DNA from: Apostichopus japonicus
Taxonomy: Eukaryota; Echinodermata; Holothuroidea; Aspidochirotida; Stichopodidae
Length of the DNA: 64,000 nt
Reading direction: 5' to 3'
Assembly: GCF_037975245.1 (NCBI RefSeq)
Contig: NC_092580.1
Location: 15,515,001 to 15,579,000, forward strand
Shown: in pieces, positions 1 to 13,500 of the stretch
Layout of the letters: each line of letters starts with the position of its first letter
How positions within the stretch are numbered: the first letter of the stretch is position 1
Program-made: the position numbers and the translations under genes
Notes under the pieces: model-generated
What the model was told of the DNA's origin: nothing
Database searches by the model: none
The model's input: the letters and a program-made list of their open reading frames with translations, nothing else

Positions 1-3000
1 GACACAGAAACAATATAAATGAGATTGCTGAACAATACATAATATACAGAACACAGAATGAATACCATATGAAGGACTGAGATATATACCACTGTAGCAT
101 ATAGACAGACACAGAAACAATATGAATGAGATTGCTCAACAATACATAACATACAGAACACAGAATGAATACCATATGAAGGACTGAAAGATACCACTGT
201 AGCATATAGACAGACACAGAAACAATATAAATGAGATTGCTGAACAATACATAATATACAGAACACAGAATGAATACCATATGAAGGACTGAGATATATA
301 CCACTGTAGCATATAGACAGACACAGAAACAATATGAATGAGATTGCTGAACAATACATAATATACAGAACACAGAATGAATACCATATGAAGGACTGAG
401 ATATATACCACTGTAGCATATAGACAGACACAGAAACAATATGAATGAGATTGCTGAACAATACATAACATACAGAACACAGAATGAATACCATATGAAG
501 GACTGAGATATATACCACTGTAGCATATAGACAGACACAGAAACAATATGAATGAGATTGCTCAACAATACATAACATACAGAACACAGAATGAATACAA
601 TACATAACATACAGAACACAGAATGAATACCATATGTAGGACTGAGATATATACCACTGTAGCATATAGACAGACACAGAAACAATATGAATGAGATTGC
701 TGAACAACACATAACATACAGAACACAGAATGAATACCATATGAAGGACTGAGATATATACCACTGTAGCATATAGACAGACACAGAAACAATATGAATG
801 AGATTGCTGAACAACACATAACATACAGAACACAGAATGAATACCATATGAAGGACTGAGATATATACCACTGTAGCATATAGACAGACACAGAAACAAT
901 ATGAATGAGATTGCTGAACAACACATAACATACAGAACACAGAATGAATACCATATGAAGGACTGAGATATATACCATTGTAGCATATAGACAGACACAG
1001 AAACAATATGAATGAGATTGCTGAACAACACATAACATACAGAACACAGAATGAATACCATATGAAGGACTGAGATATATACCACTGTAGCATATAGACA
1101 GACACAGAAACAATATGAATGAGATTGCTCAACAATACATAACATACAGAACACAGAATGAATACCATATGAAGGACTGAAAGATACCACTGTAGCATAT
1201 AGACAGACACAGAAACAATATGAATGAGATTGCTGAACAACACATAACATACAGAACACAGAATGAATACCATATGAAGGACTGAGATATATACCACTGT
1301 AGCATATAGACAGACACAGAAACAATATGAATGAGATTGCTGAACAACACATAACATACAGAACACAGAATGAATACCATATGAAGGACTGAGATATATA
1401 CCACTGTAGCATATAGACAGACACAGAAACAATATGAATGAGATTGCTGAACAACACATAACATACAGAACACAGAATGAATACCATATGAAGGACTGAG
1501 ATATATACCATTGTAGCATATAGACAGACACAGAAACAATATGAATGAGATTGCTGAACAACACATAACATACAGAACACAGAATGAATACCATATGAAG
1601 GACTGAGATATATACCATTGTAGCATATAGACAGACACAGAAACAATATGAATGAGATTGCTGAACAATACATAACATACAGAACACAGAATGAATACCA
1701 TATGAAGGACTGAGATATATAACACTGTAGCATATAGACAGACACAGAAACAATATGAATGAGATTGCTGAACAATACATAACACACAGAACACAGAATG
1801 AATACCATATGAAGGACTGAGATATATACCACTGTAGCATATAGACAGACACAGAAACAATATAAATGAGATTGCTGAACAATGCATAACATACAGAACA
1901 CAGAATGAATACCATATGAAGGACTGAGATATATAACACTGTAGCATATAGACAGACACAGAAACAATATAAATGAGATTGCTGAACAATACATAATATA
2001 CAGAACACAGAATGAATACCATATGAAGGACTGAAAGATACCATTGTAGCATATAGACAGACACAGAAACAATATGAATGAGATTGCTGAACAATACATA
2101 ACACACAGAACACAGAATGAATACCATATGAAGGACTGAGATATATACCACTGTAGCATATAGACAGACACAGAAACAATATAAATGAGATTGCTGAACA
2201 ATGCATAACATACAGAACACAGAATGAATACCATATGAAGGACTGAGATATATAACACTGTAGCATATAGACAGACACAGAAACAATATAAATGAGATTG
2301 CTGAACAATACATAATATACAGAACACAGAATGAATACCATATGAAGGACTGAAAGATACCATTGTAGCATATAGACAGACACAGAAACAATATGAATGA
2401 GATTGCTGAACAATACATAACACACAGAACACAGAATGAATACCATATGAAGGACTGAGATATATACCACTGTAGCATATAGACAGACACAGAAACAATA
2501 TAAATGAGATTGCTGAACAATGCATAACATACAGAACACAGAATGAATACCATATGAAGGACTGAGATATATAACACTGTAGCATATAGACAGACACAGA
2601 AACAATATAAATGAGATTGCTGAACAATACATAATATACAGAACACAGAATGAATACCATATGAAGGACTGAAAGATACCATTGTAGCATATAGACAGAC
2701 ACAGAAACAATATGAATGAGATTGCTGAACAATACATAACACACAGAACACAGAATGAATACCATATGAAGGACTGAGATATATAACACTGTAGCATATA
2801 GACAGACACAGAAACAATATAAATGAGATTGCTATACAAAACATAACATGCAGAACACAGAATGAATACCATATGAAGGACTGAGATATATACCACTGTA
2901 GCATATAGAGACACAGAAACAATATGAATGAGATTGCTGAACAATACATAACATACAGAACACAGAATGAATACCATATGAAGGACTGAGATATATACCA

Positions 3001-6000
3001 CTGTAGCATATAGACAGACACAGAAACAATATGAATGAGATTGCTGAACAATACATAACATACAGAACACAGAATGAATACCATATGAAGGACTGAGATA
3101 TATACCACTGTAGCATATAGACAGACACAGAAACAATATGAATGAGATTGCTGAACAATACATAACATACAGAACACAGAATGAATACCATATGAAGGAC
3201 TGAAAGATACCACTGTAGCATATAGACAGACACAGAAACAATATGAATGAGATTGCTGAACAATACATAACATACAGAACACAGAATGAATACCATATGA
3301 AGGACTGAGATATATACCACTGTAGCATATAGACAGACACAGAAACAATATGAATGAGATTGCTGAACAATACATAACATACAGAACACAGAATGAATAC
3401 CATATGAAGGACTGAAAGATACCACTGTAGCATATAGACAGACACAGAAACAATATCAATGAGATTGCTCAACAATACATAACATACAGAACACAGAATG
3501 AATACCATATGAAGGACTGAGATATATACCACTGTAGCATATAGACAGACACAGAAACAATATGAATGAGATTGCTGAACAATACATAACATACAGAACA
3601 CAGAATGAATACAATACATAACATACAGAACACAGAATGAATACCATATGAAGGACTGAGATATATACCACTGTAGCATATAGACAGACACAGGTACAAT
3701 ATGAATGAGATTGCTGAACAAAACATAACATACAGAACACAGAATGAATACCATATGAAGGACTGAAAGATACCACTGTAGCATATAGACAGACACAGAA
3801 ACAATATGAATGAGATTGCTCAACAATACATAACATACAGAACACAGAATGAATACCATATGAAGGACTGAGATATATACCACTGTAGCATATAGACAGA
3901 CACAGAAACAATATGACTGAAATTGCTGAGTACATTACATACAGAACACAGAATGAATACCATATGAAGGACTGAAAGATACCACTGTAGCATATAGACA
4001 GACACAGAAACAATATCAATGAGATTGCTCAACAATACATAACATACAGAACACAGAATGAATACCATATGAAGGACTGAGATATATACCACTGTAGCAT
4101 ATAGACAGACACAGAAACAATATGAATGAGATTGCTCAACAATACATAACATACAGAACACAGAATGAATACCATATGAAGGACTGAGATATATACCACT
4201 GTAGCATATAGACAGACACAGAAACAATATGAATGAGATTGCTATACAAAACATAACATACAGAACACAGAATGAATACCATATGAAGGACTGAAAGATA
4301 CCACTGTAGCATATAGACAGACACAGAAACAATATGAATGAGATTGCTCAACAATACATAACATACAGAACACAGAATGAATACCATATGAAGGACTGAG
4401 ATATATACCACTGTAGCATATAGACAGACACAGAAACAATATGACTGAAATTGCTGGATACATTACATACAGAACACAGAATGAATACCATATGAAGGAC
4501 TGAAAGATACCACTGTAGCATATAGACAGACACAGAAACAATATCAATGAGATTGCTCAACAATACATAACATACAGAACACAGAATGAATACCATATGA
4601 AGGACTGAGATATATACCACTGTAGCATATAGACAGACACAGAAACAATATGAATGAGATTGCTCAACAATACATAACATACAGAACACAGAATGAATAC
4701 CATATGAAGGACTGAGATATATACCACTGTAGCATATAGACAGACACAGAAACAATATGAATGAGATTGCTATACAAAACATAACATACAGAACACAGAA
4801 TGAATACCATATGAAGGACTGAAAGATACCACTGTAGCATATAGACAGACACAGAAACAATATGAATGAGATTGCTGAACAATACATAATATACAGAACA
4901 CAGAATGAATACCATATGAAGGACTGAGATATATACCACTGTAGCATATAGACAGACACAGAAACAATATGAATGAGATTGCTGAACAATACGTAACATA
5001 CAGAACACAGAATGAATACAATACATAACATACAGAACACAGAATGAATACCATATGAAGGACTGAGATATATACCACTGTAGCATATAGACAGACACAG
5101 GTACAATATGAATGAGATTGCTGAACAAAACATAACATACAGAACACAGAATGAATACCATATGAAGGACTGAAAGATACCACTGTAGCATATAGACAGA
5201 CACAGAAACAATATGAATGAGATTGCTCAACAATACATAACATACAGAACACAGAATGAATACCATATGAAGGACTGAGATATATACCACTGTAGCATAT
5301 AGACAGACACAGAAACAATATGACTGAAATTGCTGAATACATTACATACAGAACACAGAATGAATACCATATGAAGGACTGAAAGATACCACTGTAGCAT
5401 ATAGACAGACACAGAAACAATATCAATGAGATTGCTCAACAATACATAACATACAGAACACAGAATGAATACCATATGAAGGACTGAGATATATACCACT
5501 GTAGCATATAGACAGACACAGAAACAATATGAATGAGATTGCTCAACAATACATAACATACAGAACACAGAATGAATACCATATGAAGGACTGAGATATA
5601 TACCACTGTAGCATATAGACAGACACAGAAACAATATGAATGAGATTGCTATACAAAACATGACATACAGAACACAGAATGAATACCATATGAAGGACTG
5701 AAAGATACCACTGTAGCATATAGACAGACACAGAAACAATATGAATGAGATTGCTCAACAATACATAACATACAGAACACAGAATGAATACCATATGAAG
5801 GACTGAGATATATACCACTGTAGCATATAGACAGACACAGAAACAATATGACTGAAATTGCTGAATACATTACATACAGAACACAGAATGAATACCATAT
5901 GAAGGACTGAAAGATACCACTGTAGCATATAGACAGACACAGAAACAATATCAATGAGATTGCTCAACAATACATAACATACAGAACACAGAATGAATAC

Positions 6001-8750
6001 CATATGAAGGACTGAGATATATACCACTGTAGCATATAGACAGACACAGAAACAATATGAATGAGATTGCTCAACAATACATAACATACAGAACACAGAA
6101 TGAATACCATATGAAGGACTGAGATATATACCACTGTAGCATATAGACAGACACAGAAACAATATGAATGAGATTGCTATACAAAACATAACATACAGAA
6201 CACAGAATGAATACCATATGAAGGACTGGAAGATACCACTGTAGCATATAGACAGACACAGAAACAATATGAATGAGATTGCTGAACAATACATAATATA
6301 CAGAACACAGAATGAATACCATATGAAGGACTGAGATATATACCACTGTAGCATATAGACAGACACAGAAACAATTTGAATGAGATTGCTCAACAATACA
6401 TAACATACAGAACACAGAATGAATACCATATGAAGGACTGAGATATATACCACTGTAGCATATAGACAGACACAGAAACAATATGAATGAGATTGCTCAA
6501 CAATACATAACATACAGAACACAGAATGAATACCATATGAAGGACTGAAAGATACCACTGTAGCATATAGACAGACACAGAAACAATATGAATGAGATTG
6601 CTGAACAATACATAATATACAGAACACAGAATGAATACCATATGAAGGACTGAGATATATACCACTGTAGCATATAGACAGACACAGAAACAATATGAAT
6701 GAGATTGCTCAACAATACATAACATACAGAACACAGAATGAATACCATATGAAGGACTGAAAGATACCACTGTAGCATATAGACAGACACAGAAACAATA
6801 TGAATGAGATTGCTCAACAATACATAACATACAGAACACAGAATGAATACCCTATGAAGGACTGAAAGATACCATTGTAGCATATAGACAGACACAGAAA
6901 CAATATGAATGAGATTGCTGAACAATACATAACATACAGAACACAGAATGAATACCATATGAAGGACTGAAAGATACCACTGTAGCATATAGACAGACAC
7001 AGAAACAATATGAATGAGATTGCTGAACAATACATAACATACAGAACACAGAATGAATACCATATGAAGGACTGAAAGATACCACTGTAGCATATAGACA
7101 GACACAGAAACAATATGAATGAGATTGCTGAACAAAACATAACATACAGAACACAGAATGAATACCATATGAAGGACTGAAAGATACCACTGTAGCATAT
7201 AGACAGACACAGAAACAATATGAATGAGATTGCTGAACAATACATAACATACAGAACACAGAATGAATACCATATGAAGGACTGAGATATATACCATTGT
7301 AGCATATAGACAGACACAGAAACAATATGAATGAGATTGCTGAACAATACATAACATACAGAACACAGAATGAATACCATATGAAGGACTGAGATATATA
7401 CCACTGTAGCATATAGACAGACACAGAAACAATATGAATGAGATTGCTGAACAATACATAACATACAGAACACAGAATGAATACCATATGAAGGACTGAA
7501 AGATACCACTGTAGCATATAGACAGACACAGAAACAATATGAATGAGATTGCTGAACAATACATAACATACAGAACACAGAATGAATACCATATGAAGGA
7601 CTGAAAGATACCACTGTAGCATATAGACAGACACAGAAACAATATGAATGAGATTGCTGAACAATACATAACATACAGAACACAGAATGAATACCATATG
7701 AAGGACTGAAAGATACCACTGTAGCATATAGACAGACACAGAAACAATATGAATGAGATTGCTGAACAATACATAACATACAGAACACAGAATGAATACA
7801 ATACATAACATACAGAACACAGAATGAATACCATATGAAGGACTGAGATATATACCACTGTAGCATATAGACAGACACAGAAACAATATGAATGAGATTG
7901 CTGAACAATACATAACATACAGAACACAGAATGAATACCATATGAAGGACTGAAAGATACCACTGTAGCATATAGACAGACACAGAAACAATATGAATGA
8001 GATTGCTGAACAATACATAACATACAGAACACAGAATGAATACCATATGAAGGACTGAAAGATACCACTGTAGCATATAGACAGACACAGAAACAATATC
8101 AATGAGATTGCTGAACAATACATAACATACAGAACACAGAATGAATACCATATGAAGGACTGAAAGATACCACTGTAGCATATAGACAGACACAGAAACA
8201 ATATGAATGAGATTGCTGAACAATACATAACATACAGAACACAGAATGAATACCATATGAAGGACTGAAAGATACCACTGTAGCATATAGACAGACACAG
8301 AAACAATATGAATGAGATTGCTGAACAATACATAACATACAGAACACAGAATGAATACCATATGAAGGACTGAAAGATACCACTGTAGCATATAGACAGA
8401 CACAGAAACAATATGAATGAGATTGCTCAACAATACATAACATACAGAACACAGAATGAATACCATATGAAGGACTGAAAGATACCACTGTAGCATATAG
8501 ACAGACACAGAAACAATATGAATGAGATTGCTGAACAATACATAACATACAGAACACAGAATGAATACCATATGAAGGACTGAAAGATACCACTGTAGCA
8601 TATAGACAGACACAGAAACAATATGAATGAGATTGCTAAACAATACATAACATACAGAACACAGAATGAATACCATATGAAGGACTGAAAGATACCACTG
8701 TAGCATATAGACAGACACAGAAACAATATGAATGAGATTGCTCAACAATA
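1..8750. repeat. Satellite array, 105/107-bp monomers
   Basis: An uninterrupted tandem array of about 82 monomers, cut by the left window edge and ending at 8750 next to unique sequence. Two monomer lengths alternate. The 107-bp form carries GAGATATATACC; the 105-bp form carries GAAAGATACC at the same place. Examples of monomer starts (GACACAG) are 1, 108, 213, 320 and 427. In the right zone they repeat every 105 bp from about 7981 to 8716. Another common variable site is GCTGAACAA versus GCTCAACAA. Short junction variants with an extra partial unit occur near 592, 3605, 5014 and 7792. The array appears to lie in the intron 3' of the last ADAMTS exon. Its long minus-strand open frames are a repeat effect and are not annotated as genes. 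Confidence 0.97.
3430..6420. repeat. Higher-order repeat zone inside the satellite (528 and 1408 bp)
   Basis: Diagnostic variant monomers recur at fixed distances. CAGGTACAAT occurs near 3691 and 5098. GCTATACAAAACAT occurs near 4241, 4769, 5649 and 6177. The TGACTGAAATTGCTG variant occurs near 3913, 4442, 5322 and 5850. TATCAATGAG occurs near 4014, 4542, 5421 and 5950. The spacings are 528, 880 and 528 bp, with a 1408-bp period overall. This indicates a nested duplication of multi-monomer blocks, as in higher-order repeats of centromeric or other satellites. Confidence 0.85.
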
Positions 8751-9112
8751 GGATGACATCTCTGGATATGGTGATAGTAATGATTTGGGCTAACTGTTAA
8801 TCTTGATGCAATACTTTTAGGGTTATAGTTATAAGCTACTCTCTATCATTCTAAATGTTGTCTATCCTTACTTTGGTGATTAATAAGTATGTACATTATG
8901 TGTGTGAAGACACAAAGTGACTAAAGAAAAGCACTAGTAGTTAGTACTGGTTACTAGTGGTTACTACTGGTCACTTAAAGTATACAGTATAGTCCAAGTA
9001 ACCAAATAAGGGTAAAGTAAGAGTTAATATTAAAAGCAAACATGAATATTCATTCTTACACATCCCGATGGGGAGAGGGGACGGGTGTGGTGTGTGTGGT
9101 GTGGGGTGTGGG
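8751..9112. other. Unique sequence between satellite and hAT-type element
   Basis: No coding exon was recognised. Near 8935-8975 there is a small cluster of short direct repeats of the type ACTGGTTACT / AGTGGTTACT / ACTGGTCACT. A GT-rich low-complexity stretch at about 9075-9112 leads into the element. Confidence 0.6.
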
Positions 9113-9402
9113 CAGGCGCGTAGCCAGGAATTTGCCAACGGAGGGGCGAAACTGTGGATTCGGCATTGCAAACTATCTAAGTGTAGCGCCACCATGGTTG
9201 GCACGAAGCGTACAAGAAAATTTTGGCTGAAAATGCCTCCCAGATTGCTGGAAATGGCACTTCCCAGACCTTGTAAGTTGCATCTTAGCATTTTCTCCTT
9301 TGAAAATACTAGCGATATCATAAAAGCATTAAAAAAAAAATTAAAAAATATGCTCAAGGGGGGCGGCTGCCCCCTTCGCCCGCCCCCCTGGCTACGTGCC
9401 TG
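9113..9402. mobile_element. Non-autonomous hAT-type element (MITE), 290 bp
   Basis: The ends form an imperfect 16-bp terminal inverted repeat: CAGGCGCGTAGCCAGG at the left and the complement of CAGGCACGTAGCCAGG at the right (15 of 16 identical). The element is flanked by identical 8-bp copies of GGTGTGGG at 9105-9112 and 9403-9410. CAG-starting ends with an 8-bp target duplication are the hallmark of hAT transposons. The interior has no transposase frame. The flanks are GT-rich low complexity, so the match is slightly less telling than in random sequence. Confidence 0.8.
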
Positions 9403-9718
9403 GGTGTGGGGTGGGGGAGAATTTCTAAACCAGCCTCACCCTTCTCTCCTCCATATTTTACAGACTTTGTCCATACTGTTTTCTTGCTAATCTTTGGGCT
9501 CCTCTGAATCTTAAAATTGTTTTGTTTTAGTTACTGAAGAAGAGGAATAGTTTCTTTAATACATGTTCATAAACATAATGAAGTAAAGGGTGAGATAATG
9601 TCATCTGTTAACTAGTATTTGATATTGCATATATCTAATCAAGAAACCTGCTTTCATTAATATCTTGTATTTGTTTGTTTAGATAAAGAGGGAGATGATT
9701 AAAGAGTAATTAGCTTAC
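9403..9718. other. Intronic sequence 3' of the last exon
   Basis: Pyrimidine and T-rich sequence directly downstream of the donor at 9718 in the transcribed direction. Nothing beyond the splice donor and the target duplication of the neighbouring element is recognised. Confidence 0.6.
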
Positions 9719-9901
9719 CTCAGACCACTGACCACTATTCCATCTCGCTCTCTGAAGATGACAGGGGTCTTTATTGCATCCCATGCTAGCATGCGGTTTC
9801 CGTCTGTTGCTGCAGTAAGATTCCTCTATGAATTCATTGTTGTCTCTGTCTTGACATAAAATATCTCGGAACCTCTCCCCTCCTCCACAAGTTTGAGAGC
9901 A
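9719..9901 (-). CDS. ADAMTS9/20: Exon: TSR11 body and start of TSR12
   Basis: Sixty-one codons: CSQTCGGGERFRDILCQDRD, then SYC, MGC and DPC complete TSR11; RWNSGQWSE opens TSR12. The acceptor is CACCAG and the donor GTAAGC, both phase 0. This is the last exon found. The reading frame must continue further 3', because TSR12 has only its first strand here and the donor is strong, yet no TSR12 body exon is seen between 8750 and 9719. The next exon should therefore lie beyond the satellite array. Confidence 0.92.
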
Positions 9902-10401
9902 CTGGTGAATTAAAATACACGAGGAAAAAACAAACTTAAAGAGAGTTGACAGGTTTTACTACTATGTGGTGTGTGTCATCTTTAAAACTACAATTAAAAA
10001 AAAAACGAGAGTACATAAAACTTCAGTATGTGCTTTTTCCATGATTATCAGAATCAAGATTATCAATTATCAGAATATTTCAAACTTTATAAGATCTGCA
10101 AAGTTCCTTCCAAACAAATTATCTCTCCATTTTGCAGGCCTCAGGCCTCAGATTATTTGAATATATGAGAGCGTGTGGCACAATCTCAGAAAGCAATGAC
10201 TCGAATTATCGTTCTTTGTACATTTCAAATTCATTTCATCAACATTGCCCCGACCTTTGACATCTACTTAAAGGTGAACTTTTTTGCGAAGAAACTTTTT
10301 TTTTTCTTCTTCGAAACATGTAGAAATATATGACCTGCATTTATGATCAGACATATCAACATATGGACTCAACATCATAACAATGTTGAAATTCTAATTA
10401 C
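9902..10401. other. Intron, 500 bp
   Basis: Short AT-rich intron between the TSR10/11 and TSR11/12 exons. It has consensus GT..AG ends on the minus strand. No further element is seen. Confidence 0.8.
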
Positions 10402-10578
10402 CTCTCCCCATTCATCTTTGTACCATTTGAAGCGAGGGCACTCTCCAACCGTACATCGTTTCACCGATGGTGGCTTGTTTGACCTCCGCACCCTACAGAC
10501 TCCATCCTCCATGATTTGGCCGTCCCCGACGCAGAGGACTGGACGGAACATTTGCCCCTTGCCGCAGGTCACGGAACA
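10402..10578 (-). CDS. ADAMTS9/20: Exon: TSR10 body and start of TSR11
   Basis: Fifty-nine codons: CSVTCGKGQMFRPVLCVGDG, then GVC, KRC and GEC complete TSR10; FKWYKDEWGE opens TSR11. The O-fucose consensus is intact. Acceptor CAATAG, donor GTAATT, both phase 0. The 35-bp minisatellite begins about 200 bases 5' of this exon in the transcribed direction. Confidence 0.92.
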
Positions 10579-13500
10579 CTATTGAAAGAAGATGATGATG
10601 CCCATGAATGAATTGTTAATGTGAGCATCGGACATGTTCGTACCATACATTATGGTCTACTAGCAAGACTGATATAACAGCAAGTTTGAAAAATCTTCAG
10701 TTTTTTCAGTACATCAAATTGGAAAACAAATAAAATAAATAGCTGAGATGCAATCCCTTCCTTGCCCTTTACATTGCCCTTTACAAATCTACCAAATGAA
10801 ACTGACCCCTAGGTAGTAAACTGATTCCTAGGTGGTACAAACCTACCAAATGACACTGATCCATATGTGTTACAAATCTACCAAATGAAACTGATCCCTA
10901 AGTGATACAAACCTACCAAATGAAAATGATCCCTAGGTGGTAAAAACCTACCAAATGAAACAGATCCCTAGGTGGTACAATCTACCAAATGAAACTGATC
11001 CCTACATGGTACAAACCTACCAAATGAAACTTATTCCTAGGTAGTACAAACCTACCAAATGAAACTGATCCCTAGGTAGTACAAACCTACCAAATGAAAC
11101 TGCTCCCTAGGTGGTACAAATCTACCAAATGAAACAGATCCATAGGTAGTACAAATCTATGCAAATGAAACTGATCCCTAGGTGGTACAAATCTACCAAA
11201 TGAAACTGATCCCTACATGGTACAAGCCTACCCAATGAAATTTATTCCTAGGTAGTACAAACCTACCAAATGAAACTGATCCCTAGGTAGTACAAATCTA
11301 TGCAAATGAAACTGATCCCTAGGTGGTACAAATCTACCAAATGAAACTGATCCCTACATGGTACAAACCTACCCAATGAAATTTATTCCTAGGTAGTACA
11401 AACCTACCAAATGAAACTGATCCCTAGGTAGTACAAACCTACCAAATGAAACTGATCCCTAGGTGGTACAAATCTACCAAATGAAACTGATCCCAAGGTG
11501 GTACAAATCTACCAAATGAAACTGATCCCTAGGTAGTACAAATCTACCAAATGAAACTGATCCCTAGGTGGTACAAATCTACCAAATGAAACTGATCCCT
11601 AGGCGGTACAATCTACCAAATGAAACTGATCCCTAGGTGGTACAAATCTATGCAAATGAAACTGATCCCTAAGTGGTACAAATCTACCAAATGAAACTGA
11701 TCCCTAGGTGGTACAAACCTACCAAATGCAACTGATCACTAGGTAGTACAAATCTACCAAATGAAACTGATCCCTAGGTGGTACAAATCTACCAAATGAA
11801 ACTGATCCCTAGGTGGTACCAAATGCAACTGATCACTAGGTAGTGTAGCTTCTCTTGGCTAAGAAAAGAGTAATCACAAAGTCAGGACTATATAGCCCAA
11901 CTTAAAATATTAAAAAGATAGGATTTGTATACATGGTTTGAGTTCTTTATGTATATTCCTGATCTTTCAGTAGTTTAATTTTATCTTCCAAATGTGTTTA
12001 TAGCATAACATTGTGTTTAGTATCTAGCTGTTGGTTTACTTAATACAAAAAGATATATCTTTAAATAAATATATTAGTGCTTTAGTGTGACTTTAATCTG
12101 ATAATTAATGACACCTTCAAAAGTTACACACACACACATACACATGCATAACTAGCATCTCCATTAACATTATGAAAACAAGTTATTGAGAATATTCCAA
12201 CTGGTCTGACATACTGAAATACACATCTGTTGTTCTATATCCAAGAGCTTCATGAGAATATTACCACGGTAATGGTAGGTTATAGTACATAAAATCTATA
12301 CTCTACTACGTGTGGGTACCACCCCTTTAACTATCCAACCAAAAGACATGATAATTGATGAGCCAGAACAGTGGTACATATTCACAATGTCTCCACACTG
12401 ATCACCGAGACAAACGACATACATGTATATAAACATACGTCAAACATAAAGATTTGTAAAAAAAAAATCATAAAAAAATATATAAAAATTTTGCCTTCTA
12501 CAAACTGTATACACAAATCTTATGACGTTCCTTGAAGGAATTTGGGTGGCCCACGGAGCTGGCACAGCAGGAAAGGTCACTGGAGTAATTGAGTGAGTGG
12601 GCCCCTGGGCTCTTGGCTACTGTACTTCCTGCTCTAGGTTTAGTTTGAAAACGAGGGCAAGCTTTAACTGCTGCCTTCATTCATTAAACACTGATGTATG
12701 TCTCTCTCTCTCTCTGTGTTTGGCTCTCTAGTGCTCAGAGACATAAAATTTCATTTATTTAGATGAGGCCAGGGCTATGGTATGCAGTCAACCATCATCA
12801 TCATTCAAACCAGTGCACAGAGCGATGTACACACATATTGATAACGATTAAAGTTTAATACGTAAATCATTATAATGAATCGTCTGGGAAAATTTAAGTG
12901 ATTCTTTGCTAGCTCGCAACAGTTTAAAAGTTGCTAGCGACAGCAGCACTTGGAGAAATTGGGGATTAAAAGAGTCTACAAAGGAACCTTGGGAATGGCA
13001 TGCAAGATTCCATAGATATTCAAAATTAAGTTGCAAGAGTTCCAAAAGAATTTTATGAAAGCGGCAGATGGAATTTTGAACACCATTTTTTGGACAATTT
13101 TACCAAAAACCCTCGATAAATTTTACCACCCAGATCATTTTTCAAGGCATTCAATTATTTTCTAATAATTTTGAAGCAAATTTTATGTTTTGGTCAAAGT
13201 TCTTATTAGCTACTGTGTAATTGCAATGGGCTTCCTAAGTACCAAATTTATCACAGATTACCACTTCCAAGACAAGGAGCAATTTTCAATTCAAGATAAT
13301 ATGCAAACTTACATTTTATTCTGGTAAGATGCATTTCATTCAAACAACTAATAATGGCCAGTTGCAAAGCCAGAGGAGGGAGGGGGAGCAGGGGGAAAAG
13401 GGGAGCAGGGGGTATTTCCCCCCTCCACCCACCAAAATTTTCAGGGATGAAACAGGGACCACAAAAATTTGCAAATGCACGCAAAGTGGCATACGGTAGC

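Noticed and set aside
136-8748. Long Cys-rich open reading frames, up to 776 codons, on the minus strand
   Set aside because: They are produced by reading the satellite in rotating frames. They overlap each other in different frames, with no conserved start and no splice or domain structure.
1-8750. CRISPR-like repeat array
   Set aside because: Monomers are contiguous without unique spacers, and the context is an animal genome with introns.
12498-12680. Minus-strand open frame containing CPRFQT, resembling the CPRFKW end of a TSR exon
   Set aside because: No six-cysteine TSR pattern and no matching splice sites; the likeness is six residues.
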